Part shown: positions 12,316 through 24,500 of the stretch, in pieces
Layout of the letters: every line of letters begins with the position of its first letter
How positions within the stretch are numbered: the first letter of the stretch is position 1
NCBI GenBank assembly: GCA_034509425.1
Contig: JAVTVJ010000033.1
Span: forward strand, 2,728,001-2,792,000
Direction: 5' to 3'
Length of the DNA: 64,000 nucleotides
Source of the DNA: Eopsaltria australis
Lineage: Eukaryota; Chordata; Aves; Passeriformes; Petroicidae
Program-made: the position numbers and the translations under genes
Notes under the pieces: model-generated
Databases searched by the model: none
What the model was told of the DNA's origin: nothing
The model's input: only the letters and a program-made list of their open reading frames with translations

Positions 12316-12429
12316 AGGTTGATGAAAAAGTTGAAAGAATCTGATCCCGAGTTTACAGAACCTGACCCTGACTTTTACAGATGGCTTGGGATGGAAAAAC
12401 TGGGAATAAAAGGAAAAGGAAAGAAATAA
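12316..12429 (+). CDS. Candidate terminal coding exon of an unrecognised gene (partial)
   Basis: A reading frame open from 12289 ends at TAA 12427-12429. The candidate splice acceptor is the CAG at 12313-12315, preceded by pyrimidine-leaning sequence (CCCTGTCTCT, 12291-12300); an alternative AG lies at 12306-12307. From 12316 the frame gives 37 residues. They begin with a basic helix (RLMKKLKES), then an acidic, proline-containing stretch DPEFTEPDPDFYRWLG, then MEKLGI and a lysine/glycine end (KGKGKK). The mix of charged residues, Trp, Tyr and Phe and the lack of stops is much more protein-like than other frames here. An AATAAA (12425-12430) overlaps the stop codon. I do not recognise the family; the basic KGKGKK end is not diagnostic. 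No other exon was found, so it could instead be a retroposed fragment or chance. Confidence 0.45.
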   Translation, partial: RLMKKLKESDPEFTEPDPDFYRWLGMEKLGIKGKGKK

Positions 12430-14130
12430 ATTCCGAGTTCTTATAATGTGACTCTGATCTTATGTAACATGTGCACTTATGTATTATCTTTGTCTTCTTT
12501 TCCTTGTAATAGACACTGTCTTCTGTTGTAGTGTTTTTCTCTCCCTATTCCCCCTGTATGTTTGTATAATAGAAAATATTTGCTGTTTGGAAAGAAAATA
12601 CTTCATTCCCTGTAGCTATTAACAATTTACTTTTCTGAGAGTTAGAATGCAAACATTCTATTTCTGTTTTTCTTCACCTCAGATCATCCTGACAGTGCTT
12701 TATTCTGCTGGAAGGACATTTTGACAAGAGGTGAAAGAAAACATAGCAAAGTATCCTTGTTAATATAACTCAGTTCTGAGCTGCTCTGACTGATGTGGTT
12801 GTGTGACTTGAGCACCAGTCTTTTAGAGCCTGGCTGTTGGTCTCACAGCACTCACAGGTACAGACTGAATGTAAAGGACGATATTTTGCTCACACAACCA
12901 TACAACCTCCTTGTCTCCTTAATTCTTGAAAAATGTCTATACTTTCAATTAAATACTTCAAACCCATTTGTGCACTGTTTCTCAGTTAGGGTTCATTTCT
13001 CTTATATTAGAACAAAAGCTAACAAATGCAAATACATCAATCTCCTACAAACAAATAAATAACATTTCAATTAATAAAATCATAAGTATTAACTTCAGTG
13101 CCTCCTGCCAGTTCCTGTAAAATCATCCTCACCAAATAAGCACTCAATTAATAACATTTATTTTTGTGTCTGAAAACCTCTTCATATGAATAGCTGAGGA
13201 TTGTTCTAAGTCTTTAAAGTCTAGTACTATGCAGAAGAAGAGAGGTTATTTTAAATCCTTTCAGAAGTTTCTGATTGAGTGAAAAAAACCCAAACAAAAC
13301 CCTGAACCAACAACCCCCAAATCTATTAAAAAGCCTGCAATAAAAAATTAGGAAATAAAGTGATTGGTGAATACTTTTGAAAGGCACTTGTGTGAATATA
13401 TTGTTAGAAAAAGTTACATCAGCATATTTTTGTTATTTATTTCATAAGAAGGATTAGAAAGCATAAAGTGGCTGCATCATTTGAAAGTAATTCAGACCCT
13501 TAGAAAACCCATGAATCACACAATTTAATTTACAAAGTCTGCAAATTCTGTCATTCTTTTACTTTATGTCAGATAATCCTATCCCCAGATACATGATTTT
13601 TCTTACTGTACATTTTGATTAAATAATTGAGAACAAGGAAAGAAATTTAACAGACACAGCAGGTTCATTTGCTTTCCTTATTTAAGTACCTTTAGCCCTA
13701 GCTTTTGGTGAAGATCAAATCAACAGAGAAGGAAAATTAAAAAATTGTTGACACTTTTAAAATTAAATAATAAGAAGAAACAATCTCATCAATTCCCAGA
13801 ACATTTTTGCACAGAGAAGTGTAAATTACTGCAGTAACCATATCTTACCATTTGATTCATTTGTCAATACCTTAGGAACCAGATAAGATTCTTTTCTGAT
13901 GCAGAGTTTTATTACATTAAACTAATTTGGACTCAATCACTATCGACTCAGAAGTATTTAATGCTGTAATTGCTGATTCAGCACTGCTGTTCAAGTCATC
14001 TTGTTAGATGCTTCTAGAATCTGAAACAATATGATAAAACACATTTATTAAGGAAAATAATTAGTTATAGAATTTCTCTGAATTGCCAGAGAGAAAACTA
14101 TATAGCTAGACCAGTAGGTTTGGAAAAAAC

Positions 14131-14152
14131 AACATGCATGCAACATGCATGA
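14131..14152 (+). repeat. Tandem 11-bp repeat, 2 copies
   Basis: AACATGCATGC is followed directly by AACATGCATGA. Each copy contains the self-complementary ATGCAT, so the unit can also pair with itself. Confidence 0.9.
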
Positions 14153-16333
14153 TTACAAAATGCAAGGGGAATTGGTAAAGCACATTTCTGATTTATGGTT
14201 ATATCAATTTTAAAATATTTTCTTTGTAATCCATGTAGCTTCTGTAGAACTCAGTTTATTAAAGAAGGGTATACTGCATTACCACAAGGTTTTCTATCCA
14301 AAGGACTTATTTGGTGGAGCTACTTGTGATAACACTATCAGTGAATAGAGAGTATTCAAAGGGATTGAAGAAGGATCTAAGTAATAATTTGAATATGAAG
14401 TCCATGGCAGTATTATCTGAGTGAAAAACCTTGATATTAGCCTTAAGATTGCTAAAATATGAGCATATATATATGCTTCAGGCATCTCTAATAAGAATCA
14501 GTCACTCAAAATATTAACTGCAGTGTAATGGCTATAAAACATTGGTATTATGAATGTAGTCTTCTAAAATTTCTTCACATTAATCCTGTTGGTAGAATCA
14601 GCATGATCATTGTGAAATGACACAGAATGTGAAAGTAATGGACTTCAAACATGTCCTTCTATCCTCTGAACATTCCTTAAGCTCTTTTGTCAGCTTTTCT
14701 TTTGAAATGCTAACAGGGATCCTTCTTTAGTAGTGAAATTTGACTAAAAAATTTGCTCTTTGCTCCACAACTTAGTGATTATCATTGTCATTGTGATTAC
14801 GGAAGGCAGTTGCTTCATGACCTCAGCCAGAGGAGTTTCTAACCTTCTTGAAAAATGAAGAGTGTCTAGTTAAAAGGCATAAACCCCCTCCCACTGAACT
14901 GGTGATACCAAAGTTGCACTGTCTATTTTTAACTTTCAATCACAGAAAGAAGTGGGGTTTCATTGATTTATCCCAATTGATACCCTACTTTCAGTGGATT
15001 CCAAGAGATGCCCCAATCTGAACAATTGCTAGATAAGTACATCCTAGTATATCTGCCAAGCCAGTGTTTGAAAATTTATTTGTCCTTAATTTATAGCAAT
15101 CATGCTTCTTTCCGCTTAGTGAATAGCTAAGATGTTAAGCTACTTATAAATATAGCATTTGCTTATTGACATTAATCTTTCACAAGCAACAGTGAAGATT
15201 GCAGTTATGTGGCTTCTGTTATTGGAAATTGTTATGGGCCATGAGACACCACAACAATGAATAGATTAAAATACTCCAAAATAAAAAAGAAAAAAAAATT
15301 TGCTAGATGACATGGAAGACAGCAATCGAGAGCTTTCTTATTTTTTTTTTCTAACAAAAATCCTCTCTGATGGATGAATACCAGCTTGTTTCCTTCTGGG
15401 TTTTACTTGTTCTTTCCAGTTGAGCCAATGTCATCTCAGAAAGTCAGTATTAGACTGTTTCTTCCCACCCACACAATTAGCAGAGCTGTCTTCGATGTGT
15501 AAGATAATGACATGGCCTTAAACTCTGTCAGCATGCATGACTGTAAAACTGGTGCAGAAAACTCTTTATTTTGTCCCTGATGCTTAGAAAGTTTTAATCT
15601 TGCTTCTGGTCTCTGAAGAATTGATAGTGTTGAAAAGGGTTGAAGAAAGGGCTGCTGATTATAATATCAGGTATTTAATGCCTTGAGATGCTCAGCTTGA
15701 AAGTTTCAGTCTCTTATCTCTCACAGGAATGTAGAGTTCGAAGTTACCTCCAGCATTTTTGATTCCAGTGGAGTCCTTCACAAGCCACCATTTAATTCAA
15801 TCCCTTTCACTAAGTTTATAAGATTGTTTAAAAGAAGTTGAAAATCTGCTGTTAATTTGAAAACCGGTTTTGAATTTCAATTCCAGTATGTGAAAGATTT
15901 TTTCAATATTTTTAACACTGAAATAAATGTATTCTTGGCTTTCTGAACACCTTATGTGAATCCTTTCCTTAGCTGATATTTTCCCCAACAGATTTAGAGA
16001 ACAATAATACCTCCTTTACTCCTTCATTTTTCTGTAATAAGCAAGCCATGCTCTTCTGTTTTCTAATCATATGGTAGAAAGATGTATTACTATTCCCAAA
16101 GTCTACTTGAAAAAATTCTTTTACAGATATGAAATCTGAGCTAATCTTTCTTAAACATGGACTGTGTGGGGTATTCTTCGTAAGATTAACGAGTGTCTTA
16201 TTTCATATCTGTCCTCACATGAGTACTTTAAAAATCATATTTGACATTTTTGTGTTTACACTGCTTTTCCTCATCAGTCAATTGTTTCTCCTCACTTTAA
16301 TATGAATAACTGAAATTTTATTTATTTATTTTT

Positions 16334-16395
16334 CCCCCTCCCCTCCCCTCCCTCCCCTCCCCTCCCCTCCCCCTCCCCTCCCCTCCCCACTCCCC
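16334..16395 (+). repeat. (CCCCT)n tract, G-quadruplex/i-motif prone
   Basis: Twelve runs of 3-5 C, nearly all separated by a single T; the last is separated by ACT. The minus strand therefore carries twelve G-runs with mostly one-base A loops, a strong G-quadruplex pattern, and the plus strand an i-motif pattern. It follows a TTTATTTATTTATTTTT stretch (16319-16333). Confidence 0.95.
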
Positions 16396-16529
16396 TTTCT
16401 TTCATTAAAGAAATATTAAAATACTAAATAAATTTATTTTTCAAAGAGTTCCATGAGGTTTTTGCTATAGTAACCCTAATTTTCCAGCTTCCAATTCTAC
16501 CTATGAATTGCTGTCTTCTCAAGTTCAAT

Positions 16530-17030
16530 GAGTAATTTCTCCTGTGGCAACATGTCATCTGCTTCACTGAAATCCAGACATGTTTCATCTACTACATTTC
16601 ACTTCTCTGAAAAGTAGGTGTCAAAGAAGGATTTATAGCTCACAATATATACCTTGTACTATCTACCCCATTTAGCAATTTCCTTCATGTCTCTAATTAT
16701 TCTTTCCTTTCAAATACCTTCTGAAGCTTTGCATACCTTTAAGGCCCGCTTTGTTACTGTCCAGTAACTGTCCATCATTTTATTAGCTGTGCCTGCTGCT
16801 CCTTGATTACCTGGAAATATCTGTAACTTGATGCATTTATTAAAAAATGTTGTCATTAGAACTGCAATTTCATTTGCAATTTTCTTCAGGAGACAATGTT
16901 TCATCCCTGACTGCATTAAGTTGCTTGATTTTACTGTCATTTCAGATATGAATCTTTTAATTTTCTACTCTCATCTTCTCTTTGATACTAAATTCAATAC
17001 TGTTGCCCATATTGAAAACTGAAGTTTTCA
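16530..17030 (-). mobile_element. Ancient CR1/L3-like LINE fragment (RT region), antisense
   Basis: Read on the plus strand, TCACTGAAATCCAGACATGT (16565-16584), the following ~45 bases, CTCTAATTATTCTTTCCTTT (16692-16711), AAATACCTTCTGAAGC (16713-16728) and AGAACTGCAATTTCATTTGC (16858-16877) with TTCTTCAGGAGACAATG follow, in order, the reverse complement of the RT-coding part of old amniote CR1/L3-type LINEs. Divergence is high, with many indels and no usable frame. The assignment rests on colinearity of several short blocks, so borders are approximate. Confidence 0.5.
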
Positions 17031-17618
17031 TTTGATTTTTAGAACACTCCACAAACAATTTAAATCTATATTCTACCCTTCAAAGTATAAATGTTTTTCC
17101 ATTTCTTTTTTTCTTGTTATTCTATTTCCTGAGCAGAAGGCTGGAAGTTATTATTCCTAAAAGATGCTGTGTATTGTTTGCATAAACTAAATGGAACAGG
17201 AATAACTTTTAGAATGATTCAGAGTACATATTGAAAAATAAACCAAGAAATCTGAAGTCAATTTAAAAGCAAGAAAAGCTGTAAAATATAAGGATTATTG
17301 GGATGGGATCATTTGGTGTTGATTTCATGTTTTCCTTCTTATTTGCTAGATTGAGCTTAAAAAAGAAACTATGAACTACACATGCTGAATTTATTATTTT
17401 TTGTAATTACTGTCTTCATCCATTATCAGTTTAATTAATAACAAATCACAATGGAGCAATTAATCTTCATCAGTGAGTAATTTCATAATTAAAAATCTAA
17501 TTTTTTAACTGTTTGGAAAAGTGGAATGACTTTTTATGTAGGGGCATCAGCTACTATGAATTGCCAGTCATATTGGCTTTATCCATTCTAGCAACTCAGG
17601 AAATGTTTGCAAACAGCC

Positions 17619-19760
17619 ACAGAATCATGGAATAGCTGAGCTTGAAAGGTGCCTCTTGAGGTCATCTAGTCCTATCCCCTTTCTCAGAGCAAGGTCAGCT
17701 AGAATAAGCTTGTCAGTGCCATGGCCAATCATATTTTTAGCAGCCTATGGAAAGTGACTCCACAACTTCTCTGTGCAGTCTGTTCCAGTGTTTGAATACT
17801 GTCAGAAAAAAAAAAAAAAAAAAAAGGTTATGTTCAAGTGGATTTACCTGTATTTTAATTGTATCAATTTCCTCTTCTCTTACCACTTCACACCTTGAAG
17901 AAGAGTCTCCATCTTCTTTGCTCCCTGCCCCCATCAGATGTTTGTACACTTTGATAGGAACTCCTTGAATCTTCTCTTTTCAAAACTGGACAGCCTTAGA
18001 TCCCTCAACCTCTCTTCCATGTCAGACACTCCATCCCCTTAGAGAAACTTTGTGGCCCTTGTGTCCCTTTGCTGAATTTTTCCTAGTAATTCTTTATCTT
18101 TTTTGTACTGAGGACTTTAGGGCTGGACATAGCGCTCCAGATTTGTCTCACCAGTGTTGAGCAGAGAGGAAGTATCACCTGTCTCAAACAGCTGGGAACA
18201 TTTCTCCTAAGGTAGCCTGGAATGCTGTTAGCCTTTTTTGCTGCAAGGTTCACCACTGTATCATTGGTAGTTTGTCCATCTTGACTCCCAGGACCATTTC
18301 TACAGAGCTACTTTGCAATTGGTCATTCTCCACCAAGTGCTGGTGCAGGGTTATTCATCCCCAGGTTCCATACTTTGCCTTTGTTTAACAGCATTAGCTC
18401 TTCTTCCTAGTTCTCCAGTACAATCGTATTGTTGCCAAATGCTCCTACATCATCTGCAAATTTGCTGATAGTGCACTGTGTTATTGAGTCAGTATCAACC
18501 CTTGGAATACTGTGCTTGGCTCTAGAGGACTTCACAGTAACGACCGCAATCTGTTGGTTGTAGCACAAGAGCCAGTTGTCAGTGTACCTCACTGTTCAGT
18601 TTGAATATTATGAGATACAGCCTTGAAAACCACCGATTACACAGAAAGACTGTAAAGAAAGGATTTAGTGAAACCAGACAGACTGGGGTGACTGAGCATA
18701 AGGCTCATTTTACACGTAACCAGACACTTTCGTACCACTTTTTGTCTACCTCCCTTTAGTTCCTCTCTGATCCTCTTTTCCCTACACATCATGACATGTA
18801 TCTGTACAATTCAACTGATGCCCACAGCCCACACAACCTGGGCCTCCCCTCATTTACAGCTTTATCGGTTGCAATATTCAGGTTGATCTTTCTGTAAATA
18901 GTGCCTGTAATTTCTGGATAGGTCATCAGTTAGTGTGACTGGTGAGGTTTGTCACTTTTTGTTGTTTCTATGTATGTTTTGTCTCACCAGTATGCGGTAT
19001 ATTTTGTTTCTGCTTTCTCTATTTTCCCTGAGTTTTCCAATTTACAAGATCGTCAACCAGATAACCTTACTGGAATAAACATTCTCACACTCCCACATGC
19101 TCTCATCAATTACCATGACTGACGAGGTTTAGTTGTTATCACTGCCTCCCCTATCATTTGTCAGTTAGGAGTGTGTCCCTGTATGCTGTTGTTTATGGCT
19201 TCCTCCTTTTCTTATTATCCCTTTTATTTATAGTGAAAATTTTCTTGACTAGACATCCTTAAAGGAGCAGAAATGTTCCTTTGCAATAATGTTTCATAAT
19301 AGACTTTTACACCTCTGGTTTCTCAAACATGCCCTAATCTCATCCTCCTCCATCAAGGAATTTTCAAGTCACCAAGGCCTGAGATTTATGAAGGTTCGTC
19401 AATACTACAAAAGACTGGTATAAGGATAGTATTGACTAACTCATCTATTTCTGTATCTTTCACCACCCTGCATCCTAACCTGTTTTTTTTTTTTCCCTTT
19501 TATTTTTGATATATCTGTAGAGACTGTTTTTGTTGCCCTTCACATGCCTTGCCTGATAAAGTCCAGGTAGGTTTTTTCTTCCCTATTCTCAATCTTGAAT
19601 GCTTTCGAAGTGCCACTACCTTTCTCCAAGGTCCCTGCTTCCCTTCCTTGTATGTTTCATTTCTATATTAGTTTTGTCAACATCTCCTTGTACACTCTAG
19701 TTTTAGCTCCTGCTCTCTGAGATGAACCATTCTTGACTTTGGAGGAGGTGATTCTTGATA
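17619..19760 (-). mobile_element. Long degraded CR1 LINE, antisense (3' tail through RT toward the EN-RT linker)
   Basis: The element's 3' end is at 17619 (CACAGAATCATGGAATAGCT, the reverse-complemented tail). Moving right one reads its 5'-ward parts. The ORF2 C-terminus near 17750-17800 encodes KHWNRLHREVVESLS on the minus strand. The 'CTGAACAACC'-type region lies near 18000, and GCTGGACATAGCGCTCCAGA with CTCACCAGTG at 18122-18158. The F-A-D-D active-site codons are reverse-complemented in CTGCAAATTTGCTGATAG (18455-18472), and GAGCCAGTTGTCAGTG is at 18570-18585. The linker before RT lies at about 19520-19700 (GTTGCCCTTCACATGCCTTG, GTCCAGGTAGG, CTCCTTGTACACTC). The distance from linker to active site fits one colinear copy, but 18720-19480 is hard to align. 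Stops abound, so it is dead. An A20 run (17806-17825) has expanded inside it. Confidence 0.75.
17806..17825 (+). repeat. A20 homopolymer inside the CR1
   Basis: Twenty A lie within the reverse complement of the CR1 'GTGAAGAAATTT' segment. CR1 does not end in poly(A), so this is a local slippage expansion and not a retroposition tail. Confidence 0.95.
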
Positions 19761-20214
19761 TTTTTAGAACCCAGGTCTCAGTAATCCACTCTAGAAGCCA
19801 GCAGATTGGTCCTGTGCTAATTTCCTCAGCATCTATGATGAGTTTACACATGCCACAGAGCTTTCTCAACAAGCAGTTTACATGCCACCATCCTGTCTGG
19901 TGAGGTGAAACTTATTGGAACAGGTTGTAGGTAATTTCAAACTGCCTGGCCTCTGTGACACAGAACTGTCCCAGGCACATTCAGCTTACTTGAATTGGCA
20001 TAGCAATAGCATCTGAATATCCTACTTTTCATATTTCTGGATTATTAGCTGCCTTCAGCCTTAGACTTCTGCACTACTTCTCACTTTTCCATTAAGTCTT
20101 AGAAATCTGTTGCTGGTTCATTCAATAGATTTCATAAACCAAAAATGCACTTCTATCTGGAGATGTGGACTATGACTCTACTGGTAACTAAAGAAAACTG
20201 TGGGGTGACTGTTT
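19761..20214. other. Unassigned; possibly further CR1 sequence
   Basis: This adjoins the 5'-ward side of the antisense CR1 and could be its more upstream part. I could not match blocks to it with any confidence, and no other feature was recognised. Confidence 0.3.
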
Positions 20215-20330
20215 GTTCCTCTCTAAGGGCACCTGTTGGAGGTCATTTGGTACCTCTTGTGCCAAGGGCTGGCTACTCTAAGCACAGCAGCTGCATCCAC
20301 GCTGCATCGCACCCAACCCTCTCGGCCTTA
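20215..20330 (-). mobile_element. Possible old CR1 tail, antisense
   Basis: GGAGGTCATTTGGTACCTCT (20239-20258) followed by CCAAGGGCTGGCTACTCTAA resembles the reverse complement of the last ~60 bases of older CR1 subfamilies (pattern GAGGTCATCTGGTCCAACC...GCAGGGCTGGCTCTAA). The terminal 8-bp repeats are not visible. Weak. Confidence 0.4.
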
Positions 20331-23300
20331 GGCTGTAACTCCTTGGCCCTATCATATGGTCACCAGCTTCTGTGATTTTTTCAGATGAATGTGTCTGAAA
20401 CAATTCGGTGGCTGAACTTCAGCCAGGCAGAGGAGTGTTTTTGCAGCATGACAAACCCTGGAAGTTAAATGAGAGAATAGCTGAAATCCTTGGGGGTGAA
20501 AAGCCCCAGGTGGTAAAGGACTTTTCAGAGTGAAAGTAGCCAAATTGTGCAGATCATTTCTGGTTTTTGGGGTGGTGCCCAAAATAATCCTTCAGACCTC
20601 TGTTCAGGCATTGCTGTAGAGAGTGCTAACTGGAGCAGTCTAAACAAATACAGCAAGTGGACTGCCAGGGACTCAATTTGTGAACTTGCTTCCTGCTCTC
20701 TTTTTCTCATTAGTTTCAACACAGTCACAGAATTCCAGATCAATGTGTGGAGGTTGCCATCTGTATTTAGCTTACTCAATACTACACTTACATCTTCTTC
20801 CTGGACATGAAGTCTAGGCCTGACAGTAGAAAGATAATGAGAGAAAATATAAGATGATGCTGTACATGAGATAAATTTTATAATGAGTTTTTGATGTCAG
20901 ACACAGAGAAATAGGACAGATATATCTGTCCTCTAGTTTCTAATCAAGACTAGCTAAGAGGGTTGCTAGCTTCTAAAAGGGAGTACCTAAAATGGTAGGT
21001 TCAGAACTCACTAGTCAGAAAATATTATGTACAATAAAGAATTTTTTTTCTCTTGAATCTGAAGAGGGGGTTAAAATATCTTTCTCTGGGCAAAGCAGCA
21101 GTGAAAATCTACTCTCTCAGAGATTACATTTACCTAGATTTTTTTCTAGTTTCTCTGATTTACTTTTATTTTTACACCAACCTCCTTTATTCTTGTCTCT
21201 GTTTTACATGGCCACATCAATTCTATGCTATTTCTTACTATTTTCTTAGGAAAATAAGAGCTTAGATGTGAAAACTGGGCTCCATTCAGGGTAATACTGA
21301 GTTTCCTAAATCTGTTCTCACAAATGCTTCTGGAGAAGTACTAGAATCCAGGTAGTCAACTTTTATATGATGATGATGATTTAATCATGGAAGAAGCATG
21401 TTCTTTATGATTTTCTCCTTCCTAATATATGTTTATATTACCCTGTTGCTGGTTGTGCATTTAAGATATTATTAGTTTCCCCCAATAACATATTTCCATA
21501 ACAACATATTTGATCTGCTCTTCCATTTCTTCCCTTTACTTTCTGCAGTCTTTCTCTACAATCCATTCTCTCATTTTTCATTTAATGGAAAAGTATTTTG
21601 CCAGTTATCTGGGTATATTTTATTTGTTTAATAGACCCAACCTATATGTTTGATAAAGGGTAATATCAGACCCTTTATTTTATAAAGAAAATATATCTTT
21701 CTATGTATTCTATACATAAGATATGTATATTCTATTTACTCTAATATTTCTATATTTTCACTCATTATCCAAAATAGCAATTTTATTAAGATGTGGGTTT
21801 CCACTATATCGTGCTACACTGGTTTCAATGAGATGAAAATCTCTTCATTGAAAACAAACTAAAACCAGATTTTCAGTCATATTTTTATGAGACAACTTAT
21901 GAAAAATTTGGAGAGTTATTTTTGTGATTTACATGGGCTTATAAATAAAGCCACCTATCTTTTTAGCTTTGTATCCTCTCCCCACTGAGAAGCCTGAGGC
22001 AAAAACAGCTTAAAAAATCCCCTCTATGTCTCATCTGTTTCATGTTAAATGACTTCATGCTCTGCACATTAAGATGCTCAGTTTCTTTTTCTTTTTCCTG
22101 ATAATAGCTCTTAAAAGTCTTCTAATTAATGTTGCCTGGTCTGGGAAAAGGTGAATAGAACTACCTTCCTTGCTCATATCCAGAATTCATGCTGCAAAAC
22201 AAATCAAATAAAAAAAATAGGGAAGAAAAGTACATAAGAGTTGCTGAGGAAAGAATGACTGTCTTTCTTTGCAGTCATTCACATTGATGCCATTTCCAAC
22301 CTTTCATTATAGTTCATATAGATTTGCATGTGGATAAGAACAGGACTGTGTAACTAGCTTTATTGTATTCTGATAGCTTTATCTAAACATCCCTGGAATG
22401 TGGATTTATGCCCTGAAATAGATGATTCTTTATAATTCTTTCTTGATAATGATTTCTAGTGACTAGAACACCAGTCACAGCTTAGCCAGTTTTAAAATAC
22501 TTTGATTTTGCTTGTTAATCTTAGAAAATGGTCCCCATAGAACAAAATAATAGTAAATTAATAACAGGAATGACAGTGAAAAATGATTAATCTGTCTGTC
22601 TGGGCACTGTACAGGCAGGGAGTGACAAATTCAGTTTTTCATATAAATGCGGCACATAACAAGCGTTTGTGAACTTTAACAAATTATACATTATAAGTCA
22701 ACACAATATCTTAGAATAACATCTGTATTTTTCTGGTACTTGTGTCCTGGATACCTGTAATTAGGTTTATTCCCCCTGAGTTTTCTGTTATTAAACTGAA
22801 GCACATGTAAGAATAAGTGTCTTGTAAATCAGACCTTTTCTATAACATGTCCTTTTTTGTCTATGGTACATATTTTGATTATACCACCTCTCAGCTTTTC
22901 AGGAAAGCTCTAGAACACGTACAAAAGTTTCCTTAACTTCAGAGAAAATTAAGCAGGTGTTTCAGACTAATCACTTGCTGCAATGCTTTGTGGAATGGGA
23001 TTTTAATCAGCAACTACAAGATATGTTTTCTTTCTAGAAGTATAGATTTCTTTCAATGTAATTGAGAGGGTGAGCCAGTTAACTAAGCTAATTTAGTGGC
23101 ATATGTCTGAGCAGTGCTAGTTTTATTAGGTGCCTTTTAGAAGTGATATCCATTAACTACAAAGGTAATAGCCTGATTCTGAAAGCATTTTATTTATAGA
23201 GAAGAAATACTTACTCCATGTTCCCACTGACGTACAACTCACCAGAGTAAATACAGGTATTTGTTCATTCAGATCTTTATTTAGCCCATTGTTGCTGGCA

Positions 23301-24500
23301 TCTGTTCACTATTGTTCTACATAGTATACTTAGCCTGCAGTGCATTATTTAGCCACAATTTATGACAGATTTTTAACTCCATAGTTTCTAAGGACTGGTC
23401 CTTGAACTCTCTGCAATAATGATGACAACCCTTTGAGCTGTAGAAGTTGATGGTAGTATCTAAGAGCTGCTTACAAGCAATAAATACACAGAATGATGAG
23501 CTTCAGCTGCAGTTTAAATCCTCTCAACATGCCTTTAATGCAGATATATAGGTGTTTAAGCCTAATAAGCTGAGCCTGTTATAGGACCTCTAATGATGGA
23601 CAATTGTGGTGGGGAGGGAGGCACAATTCAAGCAGCATTTTCAGCTGGGTTTTTCTACTTCCACTTCGTTAGTTGAGAATTATCTCTCCAATTTGATGCT
23701 AACACAAAAATTTCATTTAGATTTTGTATTTCCAAAACTGCTAGGAAGTTTTCCTTTGAAAACTTATGCTACTCTGCAGACGTGTTCCTTGAAGGAGCAC
23801 TTTACTGCTTTGCTTTATGTTTTACCTGGGGGAAATAGAACTAGAATGAGACTGTTTCATGCATTTTAAAAATTGTGTACTCCTGTGAAATTGGAGTAAG
23901 TTTCTCATAATTTCCTAAGAGATTTAATGAAAGAGCTATTGCTTTCAAATTTTAGAGTCCTGTATTTAATTTTTTCAGTGACAAAGCTGATAAATTGCAA
24001 TAAATTATCTGCTCACACTTTTTTTTTCTTAAGTGGAAAAGTATATTTTTATATTTGGCAACTACTAAATGTAATTGTAGGGGTTATGACTTTTTCTAAA
24101 GAGAAGACAGTTCAATTGCAACTCTACTGAAACTAGGAATTACTGTTTGAAATGATATATTATACTGAGGGTCAGATGAGATATGCATAGGTCTTTCTTG
24201 ATCACTACATTTATGAAGCTTGACAAAAAAGATAGGCAAACTGTCTTTGCTCAAAGTTGCACTATACATAACCTCTGTCCAATGAATATAAAATTTCATA
24301 AAGCTGTAAATCCCAAGACCAAGAATTCAGGATGAAAAAATAGTTCACAGCTCTAATCACAGAGATTACAGTGTCTTAAATAATAATTAAATATGCCTTA
24401 TCTACTGTTTTTAAATTTTAATAGAAAATATTTTCAACATTATAAATATTACATAATCAATTTTTGCAAGAAACAAGTTAAGCAGAGAACCAAATTAATT
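20331..24500. other. No gene recognised; AT-rich unique sequence
   Basis: Unique sequence with a (GAT)4 patch near 21368-21381 and otherwise nothing assignable. Short frames (up to 87 codons) lack motifs, codon bias or plausible splice sites. Confidence 0.4.

Larger units (their letters stand above)
12430..16529. other. No gene recognised; AT-rich unique sequence with a C-rich tract
   Basis: Mostly unique AT-rich sequence. It includes an A/C-rich patch (13283-13320), a small direct repeat (14131-14152), an AT-rich block rich in ATTA/TAAT cores (about 13850-14070) and the C-rich tract at 16334-16395. No exon or RNA gene was recognised. Confidence 0.45.

Noticed and set aside
17737..17968. Short frames on both strands with a Lys or Phe run
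   Set aside because: Part of the dead antisense CR1 and its A20 run; only the WNRL segment is meaningful, as CR1 ORF2 remnant.
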